The notes under the pieces: model-generated
The model's input: only the letters and a program-made list of their open reading frames with translations
The model's database searches: none
What the model was told of the DNA's origin: nothing
Made by a program: the position numbers and the translations under genes
Origin: JBHENC01 sp046262295
GTDB taxonomy: Bacteria > Acidobacteriota > Blastocatellia > Pyrinomonadales > Pyrinomonadaceae
Direction: 5' to 3'
DNA length: 64,000 bases
Assembly: GCA_046262295.1 (NCBI GenBank)
Contig: JBHENC010000009.1
Span: forward strand, 1-64,000
Shown: piece after piece, positions 46,288 through 56,029 of the stretch
Layout of the letters: each line of letters starts with the position of its first letter
Numbering within the stretch: the first letter of the stretch is position 1

Positions 46288-47523
46288 ATGGCTGAATTTA
46301 TTTGTCGTTTGGGAACACCGGCGGGCGAGGTCGTGACGCGCACCATTGAGGCGATGGGTGTCAATGAAGCACGCGCGCGTTTAGAGCGCGAAGGCTTTCG
46401 CGTTTTCGCCGTTACGCCGCCGAAGACATCGGGCGTTTCACAGCTTACGCGCATGGGACGTTCGGGTGGGCAGGCGCGCGTCAAGGCCGGGGATTTTCTG
46501 CTTTTCAATCAGCAGCTCTCCGCGCTGGTGCGCGCCGGAATCCCTATCTTGCAGGCGATCTCGATGCTGCGGCGGCGTGCCGCGTCAATGCGCTTGCGCA
46601 GCGTGCTCGGCGAGGTTGAAGAAAAGATTCGCGGCGGCATGGCGCTCTCGGCGGCCTTCGCCGCGCAAGGCTCTATCTTTCCGCGCATCTACACGGCTTC
46701 AATTCTCGCGGGCGAACGCTCCGGCGCGCTCGACGACGTGTTGAGCCGCTACGTCACTTATATGCGCCGCAATGTCGAACTGCGTCGCAAGATTCGCGGC
46801 GCGCTCGCGTATCCGATGCTGCTGCTCGCGGCGTCTTTCGCAATGGTGGCGTTCCTGACCATTTACGTTGTGCCGCGTATGTCGCAGCTATTCAGCGGCG
46901 CGGTCTTCAACACGCAGTTGCCGCTTGTGACGCAGGTCGTCGTCGGCTTTTCGACCGCCATTGCGTCGAACATCTTTTGGCTTGCGCCGTTCATCATAGT
47001 GGTCGCCATCGTCGCCGTCTTCTGGGGACGCACGCCGCAGGGCAGGCTTCGCGTTGACGCGATGCTTCTGAAAATCCCGATTGTCGGCAAACTCTTACAG
47101 CAGTTGAGCGTCGCACAGGCGACGCGCTCGCTTGCGACGCTTCTGGCGGGCGGCATCACGCTCGTCGAATCATGGGAGATTGCGGCTGAATCAATCACGA
47201 ACCGCGAGTTGCGGCGCAGGAGTTCGGCAATCCTGCCGATGATCCGCGAAGGGCGCACGTTTACCGATAGTCTGGAAGAGGCCGGATGGGTTCCGGCGCT
47301 GGCGCTCGATATGATCGGCGTCGGCGAACGCTCCGGCAGCCTGCGCGAGATGCTCGACGAGGTTTCGAGCTTTTACGATTCGGAGGCGGAAGTGCGGCTC
47401 GAACAGTTGACGACGACGCTCGAGCCTGCGATTCTGGTAGTGATGGGCGGCGTCGTTATCACGATTCTGCTGGCGATCTATCTCCCGATCATTCAATCAA
47501 TATCGAACGCGGCCACGCGCTGA
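46288..47523 (+). CDS. Type II secretion/type IV pilus inner-membrane protein F (PilC/GspF)
   Basis: This 411-residue protein has two T2SF domains (about 70-190 and 275-400), each a helical bundle ending in membrane helices. Landmarks are FNQQLSALVRAGIPILQAIS, ASILAGERSGALDDVLSRY, LATLLAGGITLVESWEIAAE and MIGVGERSGSLREMLDEV. It is the inner-membrane platform that couples the ATPase to pseudopilin assembly. The start ATG 46288 follows a GGAG site. Confidence 0.94.
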   Translation: MAEFICRLGTPAGEVVTRTIEAMGVNEARARLEREGFRVFAVTPPKTSGVSQLTRMGRSGGQARVKAGDFLLFNQQLSALVRAGIPILQAISMLRRRAASMRLRSVLGEVEEKIRGGMALSAAFAAQGSIFPRIYTASILAGERSGALDDVLSRYVTYMRRNVELRRKIRGALAYPMLLLAASFAMVAFLTIYVVPRMSQLFSGAVFNTQLPLVTQVVVGFSTAIASNIFWLAPFIIVVAIVAVFWGRTPQGRLRVDAMLLKIPIVGKLLQQLSVAQATRSLATLLAGGITLVESWEIAAESITNRELRRRSSAILPMIREGRTFTDSLEEAGWVPALALDMIGVGERSGSLREMLDEVSSFYDSEAEVRLEQLTTTLEPAILVVMGGVVITILLAIYLPIIQSISNAATR

Positions 47524-47579
47524 TTAAAAGAGCTGCTAAGGTTTACGCCCGAAACCTCAACGCTCACAACTTTCTAGCC

Positions 47580-49304
47580 ATGAAACAGTTAACCGAAGAA
47601 CAAACGGAAACATTCGAGCCGCTCGAAACGGTCATCTCGTCCGTCGAAGCAACGACGATGCGGGCGGCGATGCCGGAACAGAGCGAACCGCCGGAAATTC
47701 GTGCGGCGCAGGAACTGGCGCGGCGCTATCGTTTGCCTTTCGTTGACTTGCTACCGACAGAAGGTAAATCGCCGATTGATTACGCCTTGTTTGCGGAAGT
47801 GCCGGTTGATCTGATGCTGCGCCACCAGATGGTTCCGCTGCACCGCGAAGGTCGCCGCCTTCACGTCGCGCTCGCCGATCCGACAGACATCGAACGCCTT
47901 GATGAACTCGCGGGCGCGCTCTCCGCGCGCATCGTGCCGCACGTCGCCACCGCCGGACAGATTGACCTCGTGTTGCGCAAAGGCGACGCGACGCAGCGCG
48001 TTTTGCAGGAAGCGGCTTCGGGTTTTCGCATTTCGCTTGTCAAGGAAACCGAGACGGGCGAAGAGATTTTAGACCTTGATCGTCTGGCGGCGGACTCCGA
48101 TATGTCGCCGATCATCAAGCTCGTGGACACGATTCTGTTCAACGCGATGGAATCGCGCGCCTCCGATATACACATCGAAACGCGCGATACGGAGGTGCAG
48201 GTCAAATATAGAATTGACGGCGCGCTTTACCAGAAAGTTGACCCCATCGATCTCGCCTATCACCAGACTTTGATCTCGCGCATCAAGGTGATGTCGGAAC
48301 TCGACATTGCCGAGCGGCGCGTGCCGCAGGACGGGCGTTTCCGCGTGCGCTACAAAGGGCGCAACGTAGATTTTCGCGTTTCAATTATGCCGACGGTGCA
48401 TGGTGAAGATGCCGTTATTCGTATTCTGGATAAAGAGCAGATTAACGAAAGTTTCAAAGATTTGCGTCTCGATGTCGTCGGGTTCGCCGATGAAGACGTG
48501 CGCAAATTTCGCCGCTATATCGCCGAGCCTTACGGCATGGTGCTCGTCACGGGGCCTACGGGATCGGGCAAGACGACGACGCTCTACGCCGCGCTTAACG
48601 AGATTAGAAACGAAGAAGACAAGATCATCACCATCGAAGACCCCGTCGAATATCAGCTTCACGGCATCACGCAGATTCCCGTCAACGAAAAGAAGGGGCT
48701 GACGTTTGCGCGCGGCCTGCGTTCCATCCTGCGCCACGATCCAGACAAAATCATGGTCGGCGAAATACGCGATCAAGAGACGGCGCAAATTGCGATTCAA
48801 TCGGCGTTGACCGGCCACCTTGTCTTCACCACCGTTCACGCTAACAACGTGATTGATGTGATCGGGCGCTTTCTGAATATGGGCGTCGAGCCGTATAATT
48901 TCGTGTCGAGTTTGAACTGCGTGCTCGCGCAACGCCTTGTGCGTATGCTGTGCCCCGTGTGCAAGCGTGCGTATCAACCGACCGATGAAGAGATACTCGA
49001 ATCGGGATTGCACCCGGAAGAGCAGGGCGGGCGCATCTTCTACATGAGCGTCGGCTGTGATGCCTGCAATCATACGGGTTATCGCGGGCGCACGGCGATC
49101 CACGAACTGCTGGACTTGACCGACAACATACGCGAGATGATCGTCGAGCGGCGTCCGGGTTCCGAAGTCCGGCGCGCGGCGGAAGCGGAAGGCTTGAAGG
49201 GCTTGCGCGAGTCGGCGCTGCAAAAAGTTTTCGCGGGCGTCTCCACGCTGCACGAAATCAATCGCGTCACGTTTGTCGAAGAGGTCAGCGCGACACGCTC
49301 GTAA
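47580..49304 (+). CDS. Type II secretion/type IV pilus assembly ATPase (GspE/PilB)
   Basis: The start at ATG 47580 gives 574 residues. The N-terminal GSPII_E_N-like domain is followed by the ATPase: Walker A GPTGSGKTTTLYAAL, Asp box IITIEDPVEYQL, Walker B DPDKIMVGEIRDQETAQ, and His box TGHLVFTTVHANN. A four-cysteine zinc site follows (CPVCKRAYQP and CDACNHTGYRGR). It powers pseudopilus extension. It follows the F gene by 56 bases. Confidence 0.95.
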   Translation: MKQLTEEQTETFEPLETVISSVEATTMRAAMPEQSEPPEIRAAQELARRYRLPFVDLLPTEGKSPIDYALFAEVPVDLMLRHQMVPLHREGRRLHVALADPTDIERLDELAGALSARIVPHVATAGQIDLVLRKGDATQRVLQEAASGFRISLVKETETGEEILDLDRLAADSDMSPIIKLVDTILFNAMESRASDIHIETRDTEVQVKYRIDGALYQKVDPIDLAYHQTLISRIKVMSELDIAERRVPQDGRFRVRYKGRNVDFRVSIMPTVHGEDAVIRILDKEQINESFKDLRLDVVGFADEDVRKFRRYIAEPYGMVLVTGPTGSGKTTTLYAALNEIRNEEDKIITIEDPVEYQLHGITQIPVNEKKGLTFARGLRSILRHDPDKIMVGEIRDQETAQIAIQSALTGHLVFTTVHANNVIDVIGRFLNMGVEPYNFVSSLNCVLAQRLVRMLCPVCKRAYQPTDEEILESGLHPEEQGGRIFYMSVGCDACNHTGYRGRTAIHELLDLTDNIREMIVERRPGSEVRRAAEAEGLKGLRESALQKVFAGVSTLHEINRVTFVEEVSATRS

Positions 49305-49592
49305 AGCTTGCGTCTGATTCTGTGCCGACAAGCGTGCGCGGGAATAAAACAAGCGCGCCGCTTGATTTCAAAGGTTAAGCCGCCAGCCGTCGCCTGCCAC
49401 TTTAACCTTGCTGCGGGCTGCGGCCGCTTGAAGTTTCGATCCCTTGTCTTTTCGGAACCGTGCTTGGTTCGCGGCGTGTTAATTGGTGCTTCTTTCCGGC
49501 ACGGCCTGCGCTTCAGATGTTCAAAAAGGAATAGTGCGCGACGTTTCGCGCGCTGCATTCGTTCGCTGACCGCTTAATCAAAGAGAATTGAA

Positions 49593-52472
49593 ATGAAATA
49601 CTTTAACCACGCGCGCTCATGCGCTTCGCTATTGCTGATCCTATGTTTGCTGTGCGGCGCAACGCTGCCCGTCGCCGCTGCCGCGCTCGGTAAAAAAGGC
49701 GAGAAGGATTACAAGCTGGGGTTGCAGTATGAAGCCGCGCAGCAGTGGGATCGCGCCGCGCAGGAATTTGCGCTCGCCGTCGCCGCCGATCCGTCGCGTG
49801 GCGAGTATCAACTGCATTATCGCCGCGCCGTTTTCAATGCTTCGCAGATGTTTATGCAACAGGGACGCTCGCTCGCCGAGCGGCGCGACTACACGGGCGC
49901 TTATAACGCTTTCCGGCAGGCTTACGGCTACGATCCCGTCAATCAGCTGGCGCTCTCCGAGATGGAGCGAATGCTGCGCCTGCAAAACGAAAAGGAGGGC
50001 ATCACGCCGCCGGGCGAGAGCGGCAGGAACGGTGCAGGCAATGGCAACACCAGCGCGCCGCGCCCTTCGCCTACCTCTTATCAGCCGACGCTCGGCAGTC
50101 CGTCTCCCGGCGCGACGATGGTGCGCGTTGCGGCAAGTCAGGGACAAAACGCTTCGCCTGTGCTTCCGCCCGCGCGCGTCGAACAGCAGCGCGTCGTCAC
50201 CTTCAGCGGCGACCTCGAAAGCTTTATCCGCAGCCTCGCCGAACGCCTCGATATTAATGTCGTCTTCGACCGCGATTTTCCGAAGCGCAGCATTAATATC
50301 AATCTGCGCGACGTGACCACTTCGCAGGTGCTCGACTATATCTTTCTGACGCAGGGACTCTTTTTCCAAAAGCTGAACCGCCGCACGATCCTCGTCGCCG
50401 ATCAGGTTAAGCGCGCGCAGTACCAGCAACTCGTGATTCGCACCTTCTACTTGCAGAACGCTAAACTGGAAGACGCCAATCAATTGATTAGCCGCGTGAT
50501 TCCGCCGCAGGCCGGACGCCCGCCGACGACCGTTATAAATAACACCGCCACCAACAGCGTGACCGTCCGCGATACGCCGGAGAACGTGCGGCTCATCGGC
50601 GATCTGTTGCAGAGCATTGACAAAGACCGCTCGGAAGTCGTGATGGAAGTCAGCATCTACGAAGTCTCGCACACAGACCTCGTGCAGTTCGGCAATCAAT
50701 TCGGCGACCCGACTTCCAACTCGCTGACGCTCGGCGGTACGACTTCTCTCGGTATTATCGGCGGCAGCCGTGAAGTTGCGCAACGAATGATAACAAGCCC
50801 GACCGCGCTCGGCGCAGCCCTGATCCTGCCGCAAACTTCCTTCAACGCTTTTCAGCGCAAAGACAACACGCGGCTTATTTACTCGAACCAGATTCACGCT
50901 TTCGATAACGAGCAATCGCGCGCACGCATCGGCCAGCGCGTGCCGGTGCAGACGGCGCAGACCTTTCCTTTCGGTAACTTCGGCAATAACACTAACAACA
51001 CGACCGGCAACGTCAATCAGGGCGCGGGCTTCGGCGGCGGCTTTCCCGTTTTTCAATACGAAGAGACAGGTTTGACGCTCGAACTGACGCCGCAGGTCTT
51101 TCCGAATCTGGACGTGCAGGTGAAGATGAACATCGTCTCGAAGGACGTACTTAATCCGTCGAACCCGACACCGACCTTTACCGAACGCACCATCAACGGC
51201 ACGGCGCGCATACAGAACAATCGCACGATGATGCTCGTCAGCGTCGCGCAGAACAAGCAATCGAACGGACGGCAGGGATTGCCCGTGCTCGGCGGCCTGC
51301 CGATCTTGGGCTATCTCTTTGCCGCGCCGCGCCGCGATAACGTGCAGTCGGATATCGTGATCGCCGTCACACCGCGCGTGCTGCGTGCTCCGGCCATCAC
51401 ACCGCGCGATGAAGAGGCACGTCCGAGCGGCACGCTTTCGACGCCCACCACCGAATCGCTCGAAGCGATGTTGCAGGAATCAGACCGCGAGGATCAACTC
51501 GCCGCCGCACGGCTCGCGCCCGCAGGCAACGCGCTGGCAAACAACACGCAGGCTGCCAACGTGCAACCTGCGGCTGCCGTCGCCGCGAAAGAGCAAGCCG
51601 TACAGCCATCGTCGCCCGACGCGGAATCCGTTGCTTACGTGCCCGCGCCGAAAGCTTTGATGACATCGCCCAACGCTGCCCCGTCAAACACGTTTGCGGC
51701 TTCGTCGCCGGGCAGGATGAGCGCGACGGACGCCGTTCTGCGCAACGAACCGCCACCGCTGGCAAACGCTTCCATGACAACATCGCGCACGTCTCCTTCG
51801 ATCGCCGTTAATAAGTCGGACGTGATCGCCGTGCCGCGCACTGCTGTTAACCCGTTTTTGGCGATGTTGCCGGGCGCATTAAATGTCGGCGCGCGTCTAA
51901 AAGTTCTGGCGAGTGAAGCTCCTTTGCTCGATGCGTCGAAATTCGTGAGCGTCGCGGCGGAGAATCTTGCGGCGACGGAAAGCGCGCCGAGATTCGTGAT
52001 CGAAAAAGTGCCGAACCGTAGCGGCAGCTTGACCGGGCCGACGAGCGCCGCCGAACTACGCCTTATTCCAGAACGGCAAGAGATGCGCATCGGCGACAAG
52101 CGGCGTTTGCTGCTGGTGCTCAAAACGGATGCGCCGCTCGGCCTCGCCGTCGTCACGCTCCGCTTCGATCCGCACACCATCGCCATACGCGATATATCGC
52201 CCGGCGCTTTGCTGGTAAACGGCGGCACTGTGTCCCCATCTCTCTCTAAGTCCCTTGATGCGGCAAACGGCGTGCTGCTTGTTTCCATTACGCCGCCTGC
52301 GGGAGCGACATCGCTGACAGGTGTCGGCACTTTGTTTGCGCTTGATATAGAAGCCGTCGGCGTGGGCGAAAGCGCCGTCGGCTTTGATTCAGGCAATACG
52401 CATTTCATCGCTTCGGACGGGCGCAACGTGCTGCTGCAACTCGCGCACAGCCAGATGATCGTCAAACCGTAA
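49593..52472 (+). CDS. Secretin (GspD/PilQ family) with TPR start and C-terminal cohesin domain
   Basis: This 959-residue protein has a signal peptide (1-30) and TPR-like helices (about 35-130). The N domains follow (about 205-390: SFIRSLAERLDINVVFDRDF, NATNSVTVRD-like segment, IGDLLQSIDKDRSEVVMEV), then the secretin barrel (about 400-610: EETGLTLELTPQVFPNLDVQ, VPVLGGLPILGYLFA-like end). A disordered Ala/Pro/Ser stretch (610-815) leads to a cohesin-type beta domain (about 820-955: ERQEMRIGDKRRLLLVLKTD, SGNTHFIASDG). It forms the outer-membrane pore. The cohesin-like end is unusual among secretins in general, though seen in related phyla. Confidence 0.92.
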   Translation: MKYFNHARSCASLLLILCLLCGATLPVAAAALGKKGEKDYKLGLQYEAAQQWDRAAQEFALAVAADPSRGEYQLHYRRAVFNASQMFMQQGRSLAERRDYTGAYNAFRQAYGYDPVNQLALSEMERMLRLQNEKEGITPPGESGRNGAGNGNTSAPRPSPTSYQPTLGSPSPGATMVRVAASQGQNASPVLPPARVEQQRVVTFSGDLESFIRSLAERLDINVVFDRDFPKRSININLRDVTTSQVLDYIFLTQGLFFQKLNRRTILVADQVKRAQYQQLVIRTFYLQNAKLEDANQLISRVIPPQAGRPPTTVINNTATNSVTVRDTPENVRLIGDLLQSIDKDRSEVVMEVSIYEVSHTDLVQFGNQFGDPTSNSLTLGGTTSLGIIGGSREVAQRMITSPTALGAALILPQTSFNAFQRKDNTRLIYSNQIHAFDNEQSRARIGQRVPVQTAQTFPFGNFGNNTNNTTGNVNQGAGFGGGFPVFQYEETGLTLELTPQVFPNLDVQVKMNIVSKDVLNPSNPTPTFTERTINGTARIQNNRTMMLVSVAQNKQSNGRQGLPVLGGLPILGYLFAAPRRDNVQSDIVIAVTPRVLRAPAITPRDEEARPSGTLSTPTTESLEAMLQESDREDQLAAARLAPAGNALANNTQAANVQPAAAVAAKEQAVQPSSPDAESVAYVPAPKALMTSPNAAPSNTFAASSPGRMSATDAVLRNEPPPLANASMTTSRTSPSIAVNKSDVIAVPRTAVNPFLAMLPGALNVGARLKVLASEAPLLDASKFVSVAAENLAATESAPRFVIEKVPNRSGSLTGPTSAAELRLIPERQEMRIGDKRRLLLVLKTDAPLGLAVVTLRFDPHTIAIRDISPGALLVNGGTVSPSLSKSLDAANGVLLVSITPPAGATSLTGVGTLFALDIEAVGVGESAVGFDSGNTHFIASDGRNVLLQLAHSQMIVKP

Positions 52473-52475
52473 AGC

Positions 52476-53180
52476 ATGAACTCGCCGGAGACGAAAGAGA
52501 AAATCGCCGGGAGCCGTGCGCATCGCGCGGCAGGCTTCACTTTGCTTGAACTTGTCATTACGTTAACGGTCTTGACCATTATGACGCTCGGCGTGATTCC
52601 TTTGATTAAAACAAGCGTCAAACGCCAGCGCGAGCAGCAACTACGAGAATCCCTGCGCACCATGCGCGAGGCAATCAAAGAATTTCACCGCGATGCTTCC
52701 GTGCCGTGCGCGGGCGCGCCGGGAGTTGCTGGTGGGTTGACGTCGGGCAACGCTACTGCTCCGCCACAATCCACTCCACCGGGGGCAAATCCCAATCAGC
52801 CGCAGTTCATAGACCCGCGCAGCCGCGTCTGCATCAGCGATCCGACGATTTTCGGCGTTGATAACCCCGACCATTACCCGCCGACGCTTGAAATCCTGAA
52901 AGACGGCGTTGATGTATTGCCGCGACAGCCCGCCGCCTCTGCCTTGATCGGCACGACGCAGGGCAACGCCACAGAGAACAACAAGCTGCAAACGACGCCG
53001 AAGAAAAAATCTTACCTGCGCGCGATTCCCGTTGATCCGATGACCGGCGGCAGCGAGTGGGAACTGCGTTCCGTATATGATTCGACGGATGCCGCGTCGT
53101 GGGGCGGCGAAAATGTTTTCGACGTGCGCTCTAAATCAAACGCCACGTCGCTTAACGGAGAGAAATATAGTGACTGGTAA
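52476..53180 (+). CDS. Type II secretion pseudopilin-like protein 1
   Basis: This 234-residue protein has a type IV prepilin signal: AAGFTLLELVITLTVLTIMT, cleaved before the Phe. It is followed by the long N-terminal helix and a variable globular domain. Near the end it has the GspG-like phrase RAIPVDPMTGGSEWELRSVY. It starts three bases after the secretin stop and overlaps the next gene's GTG start. A Pro/Gly/Ser-rich insert of about 60 residues makes it longer than usual GspG. Confidence 0.88.
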   Translation: MNSPETKEKIAGSRAHRAAGFTLLELVITLTVLTIMTLGVIPLIKTSVKRQREQQLRESLRTMREAIKEFHRDASVPCAGAPGVAGGLTSGNATAPPQSTPPGANPNQPQFIDPRSRVCISDPTIFGVDNPDHYPPTLEILKDGVDVLPRQPAASALIGTTQGNATENNKLQTTPKKKSYLRAIPVDPMTGGSEWELRSVYDSTDAASWGGENVFDVRSKSNATSLNGEKYSDW

Positions 53181-53568
53181 ACGTGCGCCACGCTCGCGCG
53201 GATTTACGCTGTTGGAATTGATGATCGTTATTTCGATCATCGTTATTCTCGCGGCCATCGCCTTGCCGCAATACCAGAAAAGCGTTCGCCACGCGCAGGA
53301 AGCGACTCTGCGCGACGACCTTTTCCAGATGCGCAAGTTAATAGATCAATACGCCGCCGATAAAGGCAAGCTGCCCGCATCGCTCGACGATCTGGTGAGT
53401 TCCGGGTATATGCGCGAGATTCCCGTAGACCCCATCACCGGAGATAAAAACTGGAACGTCACGCTCGGCGACGACCCGACTTCAAACGACGCGGGGCAGG
53501 GCGTCACAGACGTTCACAGCTCCGCGAGCGATACTTCATCCGAGGGAATGCCGTACAGCGAGTGGTGA
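53170..53568 (+). CDS. Type II secretion major pseudopilin-like protein 2 (GspG-like)
   Basis: The start is taken at GTG 53170, behind AACGGAGAG and overlapping the previous gene, giving 132 residues. The prepilin signal is SRGFTLLELMIVISIIVILA, and the body has LRDDLFQMRKLIDQYAADKG, LDDLVSSGYMREIPVDPITG. This is the standard GspG size and pattern. It builds the periplasmic pseudopilus with its neighbour. Confidence 0.92.
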   Translation: MTGKRAPRSRGFTLLELMIVISIIVILAAIALPQYQKSVRHAQEATLRDDLFQMRKLIDQYAADKGKLPASLDDLVSSGYMREIPVDPITGDKNWNVTLGDDPTSNDAGQGVTDVHSSASDTSSEGMPYSEW

Positions 53569-53608
53569 ATTCGTCCTCTTATGCGAAACAGGAAACAAGC
53601 GCATCGCC

Positions 53609-54625
53609 ATGCCGCCTAAATTTTTGAACAAACTCGTCGCGCCGCAACTGCCCGCCGCCGCCGTCGGCCTCAGCCGCGACACGGCTTCCGCCGTCTTGCT
53701 CGAGCGTCGCCGTCGGCGCAACGGCGTTGAGTTTGAATTGCGCCGTGCGGCCGCCATCACATTGCCGGAGAATTTAATCGCGCCGGATTTCGACGAGCAA
53801 AATATTTTAGACACCGAAGAACTGGCCGACGCGCTGGCGGAACTCGTCACGAGCGCCGGTCTCGCGCGCCAGCGCAAATGGTCTGTTGCATTGCCGGAAG
53901 CCGCGACGCGCACGGCGATTCTCACGCTCGAAGGCGATCAGCAAACATCGCGCGCGGAAACCGAAGAACTGCTGCGCTGGAAAAGCGAACGAGCTTTCGG
54001 TGTGCCACTTGATGAACTGCGCGTTCGCCGCGAACGGCTTGCGCCGGACGCACGCGGGCGGGCGCGCTTCCTTGCAGCAGGCGTGCGTTTGAGCGTCGTT
54101 GCGGAATATGAAGCCGTATTTATGCGTCTGGGTTGGCAGGCGGGGCTGATCCTGCCGCGTCACGTGGGCGAAGCCAGATGGCTTATGCCGCAGACCGCCG
54201 GACGCAGCGCCTCCAACGGCGGCGGCGATGCCTTGCTGGTCAGTTCGCACGCTGCCGGATTCACCGCCGTGCTGCTGCACGGCGCGCAGCCCTTGATCGT
54301 GCGTGCCGTCTCCTGTGACGAAGAAGATTGCGCCGACGAGCTTTACCGTCTACTACTTTTTTATAGAGACCGCGCGGCGGCGAAAGACGTTGATCCGGCG
54401 AACGAAGCGGGAGAAACAATGCTCCGGCGATTGCTTGTCGTCGGCGGAAATGGCGGTGAAAGCGTCCTGAGCCGGGAACGTGTGAGCGAAGTGGTTAACG
54501 AAACTTTGGGGGCGAACGTGCGCGCCCTCGATGCCGCAGCCATCGGCCTCACACTTCCACCGGGCGAGTTGAATTTCGACGATCTCGCCGCACCCGCCGG
54601 ACTCGCCACGCTTGCATGGCAGTAA
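53609..54625 (+). CDS. PilM/GspL-like protein
   Basis: This 338-residue protein has an actin-like ATPase pattern of the PilM type: AAVGLSRDTASAVLLERRRR at the start, RKWSVALPEAATRTAILTLE, EELLRWKSERAFGVPLDELR, and a late VGGNGGESVLSRERVSEV. It is expected to lie on the cytoplasmic side of the assembly complex. The PilN/PilO partners are not found directly after it. Similarity is moderate, so GspL-like is an alternative label. Confidence 0.75.
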   Translation: MPPKFLNKLVAPQLPAAAVGLSRDTASAVLLERRRRRNGVEFELRRAAAITLPENLIAPDFDEQNILDTEELADALAELVTSAGLARQRKWSVALPEAATRTAILTLEGDQQTSRAETEELLRWKSERAFGVPLDELRVRRERLAPDARGRARFLAAGVRLSVVAEYEAVFMRLGWQAGLILPRHVGEARWLMPQTAGRSASNGGGDALLVSSHAAGFTAVLLHGAQPLIVRAVSCDEEDCADELYRLLLFYRDRAAAKDVDPANEAGETMLRRLLVVGGNGGESVLSRERVSEVVNETLGANVRALDAAAIGLTLPPGELNFDDLAAPAGLATLAWQ

Positions 54626-54743
54626 ACGCTTTGCCATCGTCTGCCATTTGAATATTCTCGAAACTTTGCCCGGTGCGAAACTGCCGCCTTTTCTTCTTCA
54701 TTCCGAAACTTTTACGCTTGCGCGAGCGTAACATCGGAGCATC

Positions 54744-55373
54744 ATGAGCATGACTGCACACGCCATCGGCTTTGAAAATATTGTGACGACGGCTGATTGC
54801 GATTTAGTCGCGCGCGCCGTCGCCGGACGCGAAGACTGTTTCGAGGAACTAGTGCGCCGCTACCAGCGTCCCATCGCGGCCTACGTTTATCGCCTGACGG
54901 GTAATTATGATGCGGCGCTCGATTTAACACAGGACGTGTTCATCAAAGTCTACAATTCGCTGGCGCGATATCGTTCCGAATATAAATTCTCGACGTGGAT
55001 TTACAAGATCGCGCACAACACGGCGGTTGATTATCTGCGGCGTCCTGACACGCGCTTTCAAAGCGGCACGGCGCGCGGCAGCGAGGTTGACGAAAGCGAC
55101 ATCAAGCCGCGCGAAATGCGCGTCGCGTGTCGCGCTCTAACGCCCGAACAGTCGAGCGAAAAAGCGGAACGACGCGCGACCATCGAACACGTCGTGCGCC
55201 AGCTTCCAGAGGTTTACAGGGAATTGATCGTGCTGCGCCATTCGCATGATCTCAACTATGACGAGATTGCCGAAGTGACCGGGCTGCCGCTCGGCACAGT
55301 CAAAAATCGCATCTTCCGCGCGCGTGAAATCATGCGCCGCCAATTTCTGCAAAAAGGCATCACGGGTGTTTAA
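54744..55373 (+). CDS. RNA polymerase sigma factor, ECF (sigma-70) family
   Basis: This 209-residue protein has region 2 (CFEELVRRYQRPIAAYVYRL, LDLTQDVFIKVYNSLARY, STWIYKIAHNTAVDYLRR) and region 4 (VRQLPEVYRELIVLRHSHDL, YDEIAEVTGLPLGTVKNRIF). It directs RNA polymerase to specific promoters. A zinc-finger anti-sigma gene follows 19 bases later, the usual arrangement. Confidence 0.95.
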   Translation: MSMTAHAIGFENIVTTADCDLVARAVAGREDCFEELVRRYQRPIAAYVYRLTGNYDAALDLTQDVFIKVYNSLARYRSEYKFSTWIYKIAHNTAVDYLRRPDTRFQSGTARGSEVDESDIKPREMRVACRALTPEQSSEKAERRATIEHVVRQLPEVYRELIVLRHSHDLNYDEIAEVTGLPLGTVKNRIFRAREIMRRQFLQKGITGV

Positions 55374-55392
55374 GACGGACGGAAAAAGAAAC

Positions 55393-55974
55393 ATGAGCGA
55401 ATCTTCGCCGGAAAAAGTCGCGTGTCAGAGCGAGCTAATCATCGCGTACCTTGACGGCGAAATGACTACTGATGCGTGCGCCAATTTTGAAAGCCACGCG
55501 CAGGAATGCGCCGAATGCCGCGCGACCTTCCGCGAACACCGGCAGCTACTGTGCCTGCTTGAGTCGGAGCTTGATGATTATTTTGAAATGCCTTTGCCGA
55601 AAAACTTTGCGGAGATTGTGACGGCTCACGCGCGCAGCGATATGCGAGTCGCACACAGGCGCGGCTTCGCGCTGTGGTTAGTCATGACGCTCGCGGTGTT
55701 GTGCTGTGCGTTACCAATCGTTGTGGGAAGCGGACGCGCCTTCGGCTTTATCAGCACTTTTGTCAGGGGCGCGGCAAACGGTGCGATGATGTTCGGGCGC
55801 GGGTTTTACGATATCGGGATAGGGCTTTCGGTCATTCTACGCGCTGTCGGCGGAAACCTTACCGGCGGCGCCCGCCCGCTCAATCTGTTGCTTATCTGTC
55901 TTTTCGCCGCCGCGTTCGGATTACTTCTTCGCTTGATCGCCAGCTATCACCAACGCTTGCAAACTACCGATTAA
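55393..55974 (+). CDS. Membrane-anchored zinc-finger anti-sigma factor
   Basis: The start at ATG 55393 gives 193 residues. The N-terminal anti-sigma zinc finger has LIIAYLDGEMTTDACANFES followed by HAQECAECRATF (HxxxCxxC). Membrane helices lie at about 95-115 and 160-180. It would hold the ECF sigma factor at the membrane until a signal releases it. The next gene follows after about 55 bases. Confidence 0.88.
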   Translation: MSESSPEKVACQSELIIAYLDGEMTTDACANFESHAQECAECRATFREHRQLLCLLESELDDYFEMPLPKNFAEIVTAHARSDMRVAHRRGFALWLVMTLAVLCCALPIVVGSGRAFGFISTFVRGAANGAMMFGRGFYDIGIGLSVILRAVGGNLTGGARPLNLLLICLFAAAFGLLLRLIASYHQRLQTTD

Positions 55975-56029
55975 GCGAACGTGCGCCGCTTGCGTGCGGT
56001 AATCTGCCGCCCGTTCTTCGTGGAAAATT

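Noticed and set aside
49641..51260. Long open frame (539 codons) on the minus strand opposite the secretin gene
   Set aside because: Arg/His/Val-rich translation without domain signatures, explained by codon bias of the secretin gene.
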